NCBI GenBank assembly: GCA_016839555.1
Contig: JAEOUA010000005.1
Coordinates: 1-64,000, forward strand
Reading direction: 5' to 3'
Length of the DNA stretch: 64,000 nt
Source: Promethearchaeota archaeon
GTDB taxonomy: Archaea > Asgardarchaeota > Lokiarchaeia > Sigyniarchaeales > SOKP01
Shown here: in pieces, positions 25,408-34,232 of the stretch
Layout of the letters: each line of letters opens with the position of its first letter
Numbering within the stretch: the stretch's first letter is position 1
Position numbers and translations under genes: made by a program
Notes under the pieces: model-generated
What the model saw: the letters and a program-made list of their open reading frames with translations, nothing else
Databases searched by the model: none
Told to the model about the DNA's origin: nothing

Positions 25408-27255
25408 ATGTGTGGGATCTTTGGTTTAATTTCTAAAGAGTGCTTGGATATAGGAGAAATTGCACTCGAGGGGATAAAAAGTTTAGAATATCGCGGATAT
25501 GATTCCTGCGGAATTGCCTTTCAAAATGGAGGAAAATTAACGGTCAAGAAAGTGTCTGGAAAGATTAATGATATGCAAAAAAAGTTTAATTTAGAAACTT
25601 TATCCGGACATCTTGCGATAGCTCACACTCGATGGGCCACGCATGGGGCTCCAACTGAAAGGAACAGTCATCCTCATACAGATTGTACGGGAGATATCGC
25701 TTTAGTTCATAATGGAATTATAGAAAATTTCATGGAATTAAAAGACGAATTGAAATCAAAAGGGCATATTTTCAAATCGGAGACAGATACAGAAATTCTC
25801 CCTCATCTCATTGAAGATTTTTTGAAAGAGGGGTTCAATTTTAAAGAGGCTGTGATTCGAACTTTAAAAAGATGTAAAGGCGCATATGGAATCGCAGTGT
25901 GTTATACAAAAGAACCAGATGTTATAATTGTTGCCCGAAAAGAATCTCCGATTGTGATTGGAATAGAAGAGGGAAAAATAAGCTATTGTGCTTCCGATAT
26001 TCCTGCCATATTACCTCATACACGTTCTTGTTATATTTTAGAAGATGATGAATTGGCAATATTGCAACCTGGAAAAGCTGAATTTTATAATATTCAAAAT
26101 TCTGTAAATAAAATTGATAAAAAACCTGAATATATCAATTGGAGTGTAGATGATGCTAAAAAAAATGGGTACGAACATTTTATGCTTAAAGAAATTTTTG
26201 AAGAACCAACAGCAATAAGAAATACATTAAAAATTGAAATGAAAGATTTTCAAATCTTTGCAAAACATTTACTCTCGGCTGATCATATCTATATTACCGC
26301 AGCCGGCACATCATATTATGCTGCTTTAGCAGGAAAATATATGATCAATAAGTTTTTAGGAAAATATATTCAAGGAATTGAATGCAGTGAATTTCAAAAT
26401 AATCTTATTGGTGCTTTGGAGAAAAATTCAGTCATTCTTGCAGTCAGTCAATCTGGAGAAACTGCTGATACTATTGAAGCTATCCGGTGGGCTAAAAAAA
26501 CTCAAAATGATATTAAAATCTTATCAATCACAAATGTGGTAGGATCTTCACTCACAAGATACTCGGATCATTATATAGTTACCAGAGCAGGTCCAGAAAT
26601 TGGAGTAGCATCAACCAAAACATATGTAACCCAAGTAATTGTCCTTGCATTAATCGCATTAGAGATAGCAAAACTGAAAAAAGCCATCTCTAAGGAGGAA
26701 ATTCAAAAATATTATGATGCGCTTATCTCAACTCCAGATATTATAGAAAATTTTCTCGATAAAAATATTCATTCAGTTAAAAACTTGGTAAGAAATTTGG
26801 AGAAAAATATAAATTATTTCTTTTTAGCTCGAGGAATCTCTATAGCCACAGCAAAGGAAGGGGGATTAAAACTAAAAGAAGTTGCATGCCGATTTATAGA
26901 AGGATATTCGGCAGCTCATGCCAAACATGGACCTATATCTCTTGTTAGAAAAGGATTTCCTATTATTTTTATTGCTCCTCCAGATGAAACTTATGAGAGA
27001 TTAGTTGGTAATGTCATGGAATTCAAGGCGAGAGGAGGTTATATTATTTCTGTTGTTTCGGAATCAGATAAAAAAGTTACTGAATTAAGTAATGTCACAA
27101 TTCGTATTCCACAGCCATCAAATAAGTATTTTAATTTACTTACGCCAATTACCTTTATTCCTGCACTTCAATTACTTGCGTATTATGCTGCCTTAGAACA
27201 TGGTCTAGATCCTGATAAACCTCTAAATTTAGCTAAAACAGTGACTGTTCATTAA
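25408..27255 (+). CDS. glmS: Glutamine-fructose-6-phosphate aminotransferase
   Basis: It makes glucosamine-6-phosphate from fructose-6-phosphate and glutamine. The start MCGIFGLIS exposes Cys2 as the glutaminase nucleophile; EYRGYDSCGIAF, TRWATHGAPTERNSHPH and HNGIIENF follow. Two SIS domains (about residues 285-430 and 460-600) bear VSQSGETADT and ASTKTYVTQ, and the C-terminus PLNLAKTVTVH is typical. 615 aa is full length. It is divergent from nagB and supplies the substrate of GlmM in the neighbouring operon. Confidence 0.95.
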   Translation: MCGIFGLISKECLDIGEIALEGIKSLEYRGYDSCGIAFQNGGKLTVKKVSGKINDMQKKFNLETLSGHLAIAHTRWATHGAPTERNSHPHTDCTGDIALVHNGIIENFMELKDELKSKGHIFKSETDTEILPHLIEDFLKEGFNFKEAVIRTLKRCKGAYGIAVCYTKEPDVIIVARKESPIVIGIEEGKISYCASDIPAILPHTRSCYILEDDELAILQPGKAEFYNIQNSVNKIDKKPEYINWSVDDAKKNGYEHFMLKEIFEEPTAIRNTLKIEMKDFQIFAKHLLSADHIYITAAGTSYYAALAGKYMINKFLGKYIQGIECSEFQNNLIGALEKNSVILAVSQSGETADTIEAIRWAKKTQNDIKILSITNVVGSSLTRYSDHYIVTRAGPEIGVASTKTYVTQVIVLALIALEIAKLKKAISKEEIQKYYDALISTPDIIENFLDKNIHSVKNLVRNLEKNINYFFLARGISIATAKEGGLKLKEVACRFIEGYSAAHAKHGPISLVRKGFPIIFIAPPDETYERLVGNVMEFKARGGYIISVVSESDKKVTELSNVTIRIPQPSNKYFNLLTPITFIPALQLLAYYAALEHGLDPDKPLNLAKTVTVH

Positions 27256-27300
27256 ATTATTCTATTTCTGAGAGAGATCTTAATTTCTTTGGAAAGAAAT

Positions 27301-28185
27301 CTATTTGAAATTATTCTTTTTTAATCTGTATTCCGTATCTTGCTTTTTCCTCTTAAATATCATCCATTTTAAAATTTCCAGACTTTCCTTTATATTGCCG
27401 ATCCCATGAACCTCAAAAAGTTTCTTTAAACTTTTGCGATTCTCTTTCTTTAGTTTTTCATATTTAGCATATATTTTTTTAAATGCTTTATTAGTGTTTG
27501 TTCGTTCAACTTCTATTATTGCATCTGAGAGTCTTTTCACGATTTCATTTAAGATTTTTTCACCTTTTTCAATAGTGGATTGCGTCTTAGGGTCAATTCC
27601 CCATATTCCGTGTCTTATGGTCCTCTCAGGATAAGTTAAACCTTCTGGAAGTTGCTCCAAATCAACAAAATTAGAATCTATAGCCATCATCATCGATGTT
27701 TCCCAATAGGCAGCATGATCCCCAAAATACCCCCAATCTGGAATTAATTTTTGCTCGGGTATACCTAAGGCAAAACAATCTTTATGTTTTTTGGAAATTT
27801 TTTTTGCTGCTTTCATAACTTGTTTAATTTGGCCTTCAGGGTAATGCCCGGTCAATAAAATAATAATTTTAAAGCCCCATTGATAAAGTTGTTTCACAAG
27901 GTTTTTAGTCATTTTTTTTAGAGATCGTTTTGAAAAATGAAAGGTGAATGGAAATTTCATGGTACCAAATGCCCCATAATTGACGCAGGGAAATAATACG
28001 CCCCCAGTAATTTCTACGGATCTTCTGCAAATTTCTTCAGCTTTTATACTGTCAACCCCAAGAATCATATGTTCTCCATGCCACTCCAGAGCTCCAAAAG
28101 GAATATAAGCAATAGAATGTTGATTAAGCATGGTCTCTAATTCTTTTGGAAAAGATTCCATGTAATGTATATACTTTTTTGTCAT
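27301..28185 (-). CDS. Creatininase-family amidohydrolase
   Basis: YIPFGALEWHGEHMILGVDS (about residues 29-48) holds the His/Asp/Glu metal ligands of the creatininase family, with HYPEG (about 115) and HAAYWETSMMMA (about 177-188) as the second half of the binuclear site. Members hydrolyse cyclic amides or formamides, for instance FAPy in riboflavin/F420 synthesis or the mycofactocin peptide. The substrate here is not evident from neighbours (glmS upstream, GH13 enzyme downstream in transcription). The C-terminal 60 residues are an extra basic helical tail. Confidence 0.8.
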   Translation of the reverse strand: MTKKYIHYMESFPKELETMLNQHSIAYIPFGALEWHGEHMILGVDSIKAEEICRRSVEITGGVLFPCVNYGAFGTMKFPFTFHFSKRSLKKMTKNLVKQLYQWGFKIIILLTGHYPEGQIKQVMKAAKKISKKHKDCFALGIPEQKLIPDWGYFGDHAAYWETSMMMAIDSNFVDLEQLPEGLTYPERTIRHGIWGIDPKTQSTIEKGEKILNEIVKRLSDAIIEVERTNTNKAFKKIYAKYEKLKKENRKSLKKLFEVHGIGNIKESLEILKWMIFKRKKQDTEYRLKKNNFK

Positions 28186-28252
28186 TATTTTTGATTTTTA
28201 ACTCTTTAGAAGAATGAATTAATAATTTTAACTAAAAAAAGTAATATCAAAA

Positions 28253-29728
28253 TTATATAGTTTGTTGGTGAATTTGAAAAATTAGGAAATCGTAATCGTT
28301 TAACTCCACTAAAAGCCCAACTTTTTTAATAACATCTGTTATATGTCTCGATTTTTTTTCTGTGATTAAATCTTTAAATTGGACGTTTTCTGAATTAACT
28401 TGCAAATGAGGGATATTAATGTAGGTTTTTACATTTTGATTGCTCATATTAATAACAATAAGATATTCGCCGCTTTTATCCCACCAATGGTAGGAAATTA
28501 TTTTCTCATCCTCAGTTCCCTCACATAATTCCCATTGACCTGCTTTAATATTATTATTTCCAATAATCTGCAATATTTTTTGATAAAAATTGAATAATTG
28601 AGTATTTTTTTCTTCAATTTTTCTTCTTTTTAATTGAACTGGGACCTTAATTTTATAACCTTTCATTTGACCTTCATGAATAAGACCCATTCCTGGTAAG
28701 GATAAAACCAATACAGCAGCAACTTTTGATTCTTTCTCTTCTAATCGCTTAGCTACCCTTTGTTCATCATGATTTTCTATAAATCTCACCAATCTTTTCT
28801 GATAATCAAAATCTGCAGTTAAATGATCCTTTATGCCCTTTATATTATAATCCATTATTCTATCATATAAACGCTTGTCGTAACAATAGTCAATTCCTTG
28901 TTGCAGTAAATCCCACTCCATATCCCAATAGACTTCTGCAATAAATTTAAAATCGGGATACTTTTCCTTGATTCTTGGTATAATATCTTCCCAGAATTCC
29001 TTTTCAGGAACTTTATCCACCTTGTCTTTCCACGTATTTTTAAAAACTTCATTTGTCATTAACATAGCCATATCACATCTAACTCCATCACATTGCTCAG
29101 CAATCAACAGCAAGGTGTCAATAGCTTTTTGTCTTGCTCTTGGAGAGAATGCATTGATTTGGATCGTATCTGTCCATGCAGGAAAATTGGGATCTTTTCC
29201 ATGAGCATAAATCTTATCATACATTTTAAAATAAGCATCTGGACTTCTTCTTAAATCTTCTTTAGTGCCTTCAACAAAAATATCCAAGGTTTCTAAAGTC
29301 CAAAGATGATCCCTGGCGACGTGATTTGGGACATAATCTAAAATCAATTTTATATTTCTTTTTTTTAAATTCTCCCTAAAAGTTTGAAGAGCTTCTGGTC
29401 CACCTAAATGCGAATCGACATGATAATAATAAACCGCGTAGGGAGAACCTATTATATCACCGAAAACAAAATCGTCTAGAGCCGCATGGAACTCTTTTTG
29501 GAGTCCTAAGTGTTCTTGCGCGATTTTCTTGCTTGCAAGGCTTCTTTCCCAAACACCCATAAGCCAGACCGCATCAAATTTATTTAAATAAGTATCAAAA
29601 ATCTCTTCAGGAACAGTATCAAGCTTGATTTGTTTGTTGTAATTTTTCGTTAATTCTTCTAACCAAACCCAAGTGTTAATCTCGATTATATTCGGATGAG
29701 ATTCCCAATAATTAACTGAATTTTTCAT
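28253..29728 (-). CDS. GH13 alpha-amylase-family enzyme
   Basis: The TIM-barrel motifs are in order: DYVPNHVA (region I), GVRCDMAMLM (region II, nucleophile Asp), FIAEVYWDME (region III, acid Glu) and FIENHDEQR (region IV, transition-state Asp). It lacks a signal peptide, so it should act in the cytoplasm on alpha-glucans, maltooligosaccharides or trehalose-type compounds. Length 491 aa. The N-terminal YWESHPNIIEINTWVW is a variant of the usual strand 1. Specificity cannot be settled; a glycogen or maltodextrin hydrolase, or a glucosyltransferase, are the main options. Confidence 0.85.
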   Translation of the reverse strand: MKNSVNYWESHPNIIEINTWVWLEELTKNYNKQIKLDTVPEEIFDTYLNKFDAVWLMGVWERSLASKKIAQEHLGLQKEFHAALDDFVFGDIIGSPYAVYYYHVDSHLGGPEALQTFRENLKKRNIKLILDYVPNHVARDHLWTLETLDIFVEGTKEDLRRSPDAYFKMYDKIYAHGKDPNFPAWTDTIQINAFSPRARQKAIDTLLLIAEQCDGVRCDMAMLMTNEVFKNTWKDKVDKVPEKEFWEDIIPRIKEKYPDFKFIAEVYWDMEWDLLQQGIDYCYDKRLYDRIMDYNIKGIKDHLTADFDYQKRLVRFIENHDEQRVAKRLEEKESKVAAVLVLSLPGMGLIHEGQMKGYKIKVPVQLKRRKIEEKNTQLFNFYQKILQIIGNNNIKAGQWELCEGTEDEKIISYHWWDKSGEYLIVINMSNQNVKTYINIPHLQVNSENVQFKDLITEKKSRHITDVIKKVGLLVELNDYDFLIFQIHQQTI

Positions 29729-29954
29729 TTCAAATCATTTTTTTAGTATTATTATTTTAATTTACTATATTATATTTTAAATTAAGATGTCTCCCTTTTA
29801 ATTATTTAATGATTTTACTTATTCACTAACCTTAGAAATTAATTTGAATTTAGATTGGAATCGAAAGATTAAAAAAAGGAATAAATTAAATAATCATAAT
29901 TTTTATAGTATAATAGATTAGAACTAATGAAAAAATAATAAAAGGAGTAATAAA

Positions 29955-30521
29955 ATGAGTGAAAAAGAAGACTTACGGAAACTAATCATGCTTATAAGCG
30001 AATTGAGAGCGAAAGATGAAGAACGATATGGTGCACACGTACAATTTATGAATGAAGTCATTAAAATGATTAGAGCTATAGAATCCCAAATCAATAAACA
30101 TTTAAATACAGTAATGGATACATTAAACGATTTAAATGAAGATATTAAACAGAAATTAGATACATTACTCACTGGTATTAATCCAAAAGGTTTAAAGGAG
30201 ACTTCAAGCTCCTTAAAAGAAATAATGGAAACTATGAATAAAAGCGTCCAATCCATGAATCTTGAAAAAATTTTAAGTGAAATAAAATATATTCAATCAC
30301 AACAAATTCCTGCAGCTTCCAGATCTACTTCATCGGGAGAACACCCAGAACAAATAAGCACAAACCTTAAACAACCTGGCTATCAAACCCCATCAAAGGC
30401 TCAAGCCTCTCAAGGGCAAGATACCGCGGATGAAGAATGGGTTGATCCACATGAGAAAAAGAAAAAGGAAGAGGATGAAGAGCCACATTTGCTTAAACCC
30501 AGCGATTTCTTCGGAGATTAA
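29955..30521 (+). CDS. Coiled-coil protein with acidic tail
   Basis: Residues about 1-110 are continuous helix with heptad-like spacing. A Ser/Thr/Gln/Pro-rich linker (about 111-150) follows, then a highly charged tail EEWVDPHEKKKKEEDEE with a final LLKPSDFFGD, which looks like a short linear binding motif. An AAAGGAGT Shine-Dalgarno sequence precedes the ATG at 29955. No family is recognised. An adaptor or scaffold role is likely from the architecture, but no partner can be named. Confidence 0.65.
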   Translation: MSEKEDLRKLIMLISELRAKDEERYGAHVQFMNEVIKMIRAIESQINKHLNTVMDTLNDLNEDIKQKLDTLLTGINPKGLKETSSSLKEIMETMNKSVQSMNLEKILSEIKYIQSQQIPAASRSTSSGEHPEQISTNLKQPGYQTPSKAQASQGQDTADEEWVDPHEKKKKEEDEEPHLLKPSDFFGD

Positions 30522-30688
30522 AATAAATAAAGATCTAGTGAATTGTAAGAAAGATCATAATTATTAGATAAATTGATTTAATCAAGATAAATAATATCTA
30601 GATTTTCTTAATTTTAATATTTCTTTTTGTTTCAGAGAAAAATATTAAAGTACTCATCTTTAAATATTAAAAGATCCCCCCATTGGAA

Positions 30689-32029
30689 TTAATGAAACAT
30701 TTCAATGAAGGCGCCTAGCCTGGTCTTAACCTGTTCCACGTTATCCCCAATCTTATTGAAATTTATAACGGTTGTAGGTATTTCAAGTTTATTTCTTATT
30801 TTTTTACGTAGTAATGAATAACAATTAGAGATAGAATGGCAACCAAATATTTGATTGAATACAAGCCCATCTACATTTAATGCTTTTGCTGTCTCAATAT
30901 AGCTGTCAGTGAGAGCATCTTGGTCATATCCTACTCCATTAACTGTTGCGTTAAATAAAAACTTTGCATATTCTTCTACGGGATTAGAGTTTTTTGAAAC
31001 GGGAATAATTTCCAAAAGTTTAAGAATTTCCCAATCTGCGTATATAGTTCGTGCTCCTAATTTATAGAGAATTTCATGAGTTTCGGGCTCCCATCCACCA
31101 AAAACAGGAGTTAATAAAATTCTCGGCATATTAGATACATCCATTCCAATTCCTTTTTCTATTCTTTCTCTGATTTCTTTTACCAAATAGCTAAAATTCT
31201 CCAAATATCTCTGATTATCAGAGTTATAGTCTTGGAAAGATAATCCCAGAAGTGCTAAAATTTCGGCAAATGTCGCGGGATTACATGGATAAAAATCAGA
31301 AGCACTTAATTCAAATAGAATGGTTTTGTAAAATCTCTTAATTTGATTCCCTATACGAAATTGTTTATTAAGACTATTATCTGTAACAATATTTCCAGTT
31401 ACATCTTCAAGCTCAGAAATCGCTTTTGAAACATTATCGGTTAATAATTCTAAGGCATTATTAATATCTCGTGGTGGTATATCCACCCATATTTGTCGCG
31501 GAACAAATTCCTTCAAAGATTCTGAATATTTATTCCACGCACTGCAACGAATCGTAAAATTGATATTAGCATCTAAATTCTTTGCTTTCGATATAAACAT
31601 TCCTGTAAGCGCTGTAATTCCATAACAAAAATCACTTGATATCCCATGTTCAATACCCAAATCATAAAGATCATTATATTTATCATTAATAGTATGAATC
31701 ACATCATCCAGCACTGTATCAAGTATCTTTAATACATCGAATTTCCTTACAAATGAAAGTAATTTTGTGGTTAAATCCCATCCAATCAAACTAGTAGCAG
31801 AATTTAAAGCCGAAAGATAGGAATGAACCTTGAATTTTTCCATCCTTATAGGAAATACAGGAACTCCTCCGGACGCGAAGACTAAATCTGAAAATGGCAG
31901 TGCAACTGATATAAGTTTTTTTCTTTCTTGGAATTTCTTTTTCTTTAAATAGTCTCTCCCTGCTAAGAAATTATAGGCTAGCTGAAGGACAGACTTAAAA
32001 TTCACTACATCATCCGTAAATACACTCAT
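30689..32029 (-). CDS. 2-hydroxyacyl-CoA dehydratase / benzoyl-CoA reductase-like subunit 1
   Basis: The HgdB/BcrBC-like fold is indicated by DLVFASGGVPVFPIRM near the N-terminus, SSDFCYGITALTGMF in the middle, NPATFAEILALLG, and the end FNQIFGCHSISN...IPTTVINFNKIGDNVEQVKTRLGAFIEMF, where the family has its conserved C-terminal helix. Cysteines at CYG, PCNP and GCH are candidate [4Fe-4S] ligands. The gene lies 4 bp after subunit 2 and in the same direction as the activator. The enzyme performs ATP-activated radical reduction or dehydration of an acyl-CoA; substrate unknown. Confidence 0.75.
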   Translation of the reverse strand: MSVFTDDVVNFKSVLQLAYNFLAGRDYLKKKKFQERKKLISVALPFSDLVFASGGVPVFPIRMEKFKVHSYLSALNSATSLIGWDLTTKLLSFVRKFDVLKILDTVLDDVIHTINDKYNDLYDLGIEHGISSDFCYGITALTGMFISKAKNLDANINFTIRCSAWNKYSESLKEFVPRQIWVDIPPRDINNALELLTDNVSKAISELEDVTGNIVTDNSLNKQFRIGNQIKRFYKTILFELSASDFYPCNPATFAEILALLGLSFQDYNSDNQRYLENFSYLVKEIRERIEKGIGMDVSNMPRILLTPVFGGWEPETHEILYKLGARTIYADWEILKLLEIIPVSKNSNPVEEYAKFLFNATVNGVGYDQDALTDSYIETAKALNVDGLVFNQIFGCHSISNCYSLLRKKIRNKLEIPTTVINFNKIGDNVEQVKTRLGAFIEMFH

Positions 32030-32033
32030 TTAA

Positions 32034-33167
32034 TCAAATCATCTCCATAAATGCTTCTATTCTTGTAGATAATTGCCCCCTAATAGAACGGGAATAATCA
32101 CGTTCCAGATTTAATACTTGAACCCCTCGCTCCTGAAGTCTCTCTTTAAATGCAGACTGGAAAAGGCTGAAATGATCGCAGAATTTAATAATGTGGTTAA
32201 TAACTCCGAGCTTGTTGCCGAATTTCTTATGATAATCGTTTACATAATTTTCAATGAAGATAATTTTGTTTTCCAGCGAATTCGGGACACAATGGTCACC
32301 ATAGACATTATTTTCAAATCTATTCGTTAGCAACTCCATGGGATCATCAATAGAATTTAATATTTTGTCAGAGAAAGTTTGAGAATAATAATTATTTCCT
32401 ATCCATGTATCAAATAGTATAATATTACCTCCAATTTCTTCTATTAAATCAATCAAATAATCTCCAATAAAAATGGAGCATCCGGTAAAAATAATTTTTT
32501 TAGAATTATTCTTAGATTGAGATGTATTTCTATGGGTTTCAATGAACTGTTCTATTTCAGGTTGTATTTCTGGTCCAAATAGCATTGCTTCTTGATACAT
32601 TTTTAACTTTTCAGATCCCATAATATTTAGTTTACTTACTTCTTCAACTTTTTTCTTAAAATCATTACGCCTAATTATATTTTCCTTAATTTTATAGTCT
32701 GGAATTCGTTCTCTTGTGATATCCTCAATTTTCTTCTTTAAATGATTTAGTTCTATTTTGTAATATTTTAATGCATTAGAATTTCGAGTATAAGACACAT
32801 AAAAATCTAATCTATCAAGATTAAAATTATCGGAAATAACCTCCGAAACGCATATATTTGAAACGCAATGATTTGATAATAAGATATAATCTGCCAGATT
32901 TAAAAATTCATACATCCTTGGAGCGGAAGAAAAGTATCCAATACAACTCTGAGCATAACTACACGTTGAAGGAGGTAAATATGTATGGCTTGCATCCATT
33001 AATTCGTCATTTCCAGCAAAAATCAATGGTAATGGAGTGAAGCCCGCTGCTTCCAGAAGTTCTATAGGAATATTATCATGAGCGAGAAATGCGATAATTT
33101 TGCTTCCATTGGATTTCTTTTCTTCCAAAAATGAATCGAAACGAGACAAAAGCTCAACTGAGGACAT
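32034..33167 (-). CDS. 2-hydroxyacyl-CoA dehydratase / benzoyl-CoA reductase-like subunit 2
   Basis: IIAFLAHDNIPIELLEAAGFTPLPL (about residues 23-47) is the standard opening of HgdB-family subunits (read in two parts: AHDNIPIELLEAAG, then FTPLPL). STCSYAQSCIGYF carries likely cluster cysteines, and IIFTGCSIFIGDYLIDLIEEIGG with the end LSTRIEAFMEMI completes the family pattern. It pairs with the 446-aa subunit (4-bp gap), a heterodimer as in FldBC or HgdAB. The activator gene is 135 bp upstream on the same strand. Confidence 0.8.
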   Translation of the reverse strand: MSSVELLSRFDSFLEEKKSNGSKIIAFLAHDNIPIELLEAAGFTPLPLIFAGNDELMDASHTYLPPSTCSYAQSCIGYFSSAPRMYEFLNLADYILLSNHCVSNICVSEVISDNFNLDRLDFYVSYTRNSNALKYYKIELNHLKKKIEDITRERIPDYKIKENIIRRNDFKKKVEEVSKLNIMGSEKLKMYQEAMLFGPEIQPEIEQFIETHRNTSQSKNNSKKIIFTGCSIFIGDYLIDLIEEIGGNIILFDTWIGNNYYSQTFSDKILNSIDDPMELLTNRFENNVYGDHCVPNSLENKIIFIENYVNDYHKKFGNKLGVINHIIKFCDHFSLFQSAFKERLQERGVQVLNLERDYSRSIRGQLSTRIEAFMEMI

Positions 33168-33302
33168 ATTGAATTATAAATAATAAATGATATTAATCAA
33201 AAAAAGATAAAATTCTTGATAAAATTTATTGATTTTTATAAAAATAATAATCTATTTATGATATTTATTCATTATATTTTTTTAAATAATCATTATATGG
33301 TT

Positions 33303-34082
33303 TTAATTCGCATTTTTTTCCATTGCTATTAACGCAGCTCCAATAGCTCCCGTTAATTGAGGATATTTTGGGCGGACAATTTCGAAACCCAGTTCTTTTT
33401 CTAAATATTTCTTGACCGCTATATTCTGAGCGACCCCACCAGTAAATACTAATTGTTGCTCAACACCGATTCGCTTTGCCATACTTGCTACTCTTTTTGC
33501 AATTGATTTGTGAATCCCTGCAGCTATATCCTTTTTAAGGCTTCCTTGAGCAAATAAACTAATTACCTCACTTTCAGCAAATACAGTACAAGTAGAACTG
33601 ATCGCGGCAGGTTTATGTGATTCTAAAGCAAGTGTTCCCATATTATCAATTGGGATTTCTAATGCATGTGCCATCACTTCTAAAAAGCGTCCTGTTCCCG
33701 CAGCGCACTTATCGTTCATTTGAAAGTCGATTACATTGCCATTCTTCCTAGATATTAAGATTGCTTTACTATCCTGCCCTCCGATATCAATAACAGATCT
33801 TGCTTCAGGATAAAAATATTGGGCTCCACGAGCATGTGCACTTATTTCAGTGATTCTGTCATCCGCAAATTCTATTGTATTCCGCCCATATCCCGTACTC
33901 ATGATAAACACATCAGTTCTGGAGAGGTTGTTTTTCGTCAATATATCTTTTAATAAATCGCGCCCGACCTTTTTAAAATCATAAGTAGATCGATTTTGAC
34001 GCCAATCTATCATTGTTTTATTCCCGTTGACCAAAACCACTTTAGTTTCTAAAGAACCTATGTCAATACCTATAAATTTCAT
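33303..34082 (-). CDS. ATP-dependent activator of 2-hydroxyacyl-CoA dehydratase (HgdC/BcrAD type)
   Basis: This is an ASKHA-fold ATPase of 259 aa with phosphate loops GIDIGSLETKVVLVNG and DIGGQDSKAI. NDKCAAGTGRF (Cys126) and SSTCTVFAESE (Cys165) bind the [4Fe-4S] cluster bridging the homodimer, and FTGGVAQN is the adenosine motif. The family uses ATP hydrolysis to push one electron to the dehydratase or reductase. A single activator gene (not the BcrA/BcrD pair) points to a dehydratase of the HgdABC/FldBCI kind, though some archaeal benzoyl-CoA reductases are close relatives. Confidence 0.88.
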   Translation of the reverse strand: MKFIGIDIGSLETKVVLVNGNKTMIDWRQNRSTYDFKKVGRDLLKDILTKNNLSRTDVFIMSTGYGRNTIEFADDRITEISAHARGAQYFYPEARSVIDIGGQDSKAILISRKNGNVIDFQMNDKCAAGTGRFLEVMAHALEIPIDNMGTLALESHKPAAISSTCTVFAESEVISLFAQGSLKKDIAAGIHKSIAKRVASMAKRIGVEQQLVFTGGVAQNIAVKKYLEKELGFEIVRPKYPQLTGAIGAALIAMEKNAN

Positions 34083-34232
34083 CGAAAATGACCAAGAATA
34101 TTAATTTGAGTTAAAAAATGAAATATTCCTAAAAAATTAATCGTCTAACTCAATTTCTTAGGTAGAAATAAAAAAAATAGATTTTTATAGAGAAAAGAAT
34201 AAATATAGAAAAAATAAATATTCATATATAAA

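Noticed and set aside
29924..30256. 110-codon minus-strand frame with hydrophobic sequence
   Set aside because: Antisense to the coiled-coil gene, which has a good Shine-Dalgarno sequence and normal codon use.
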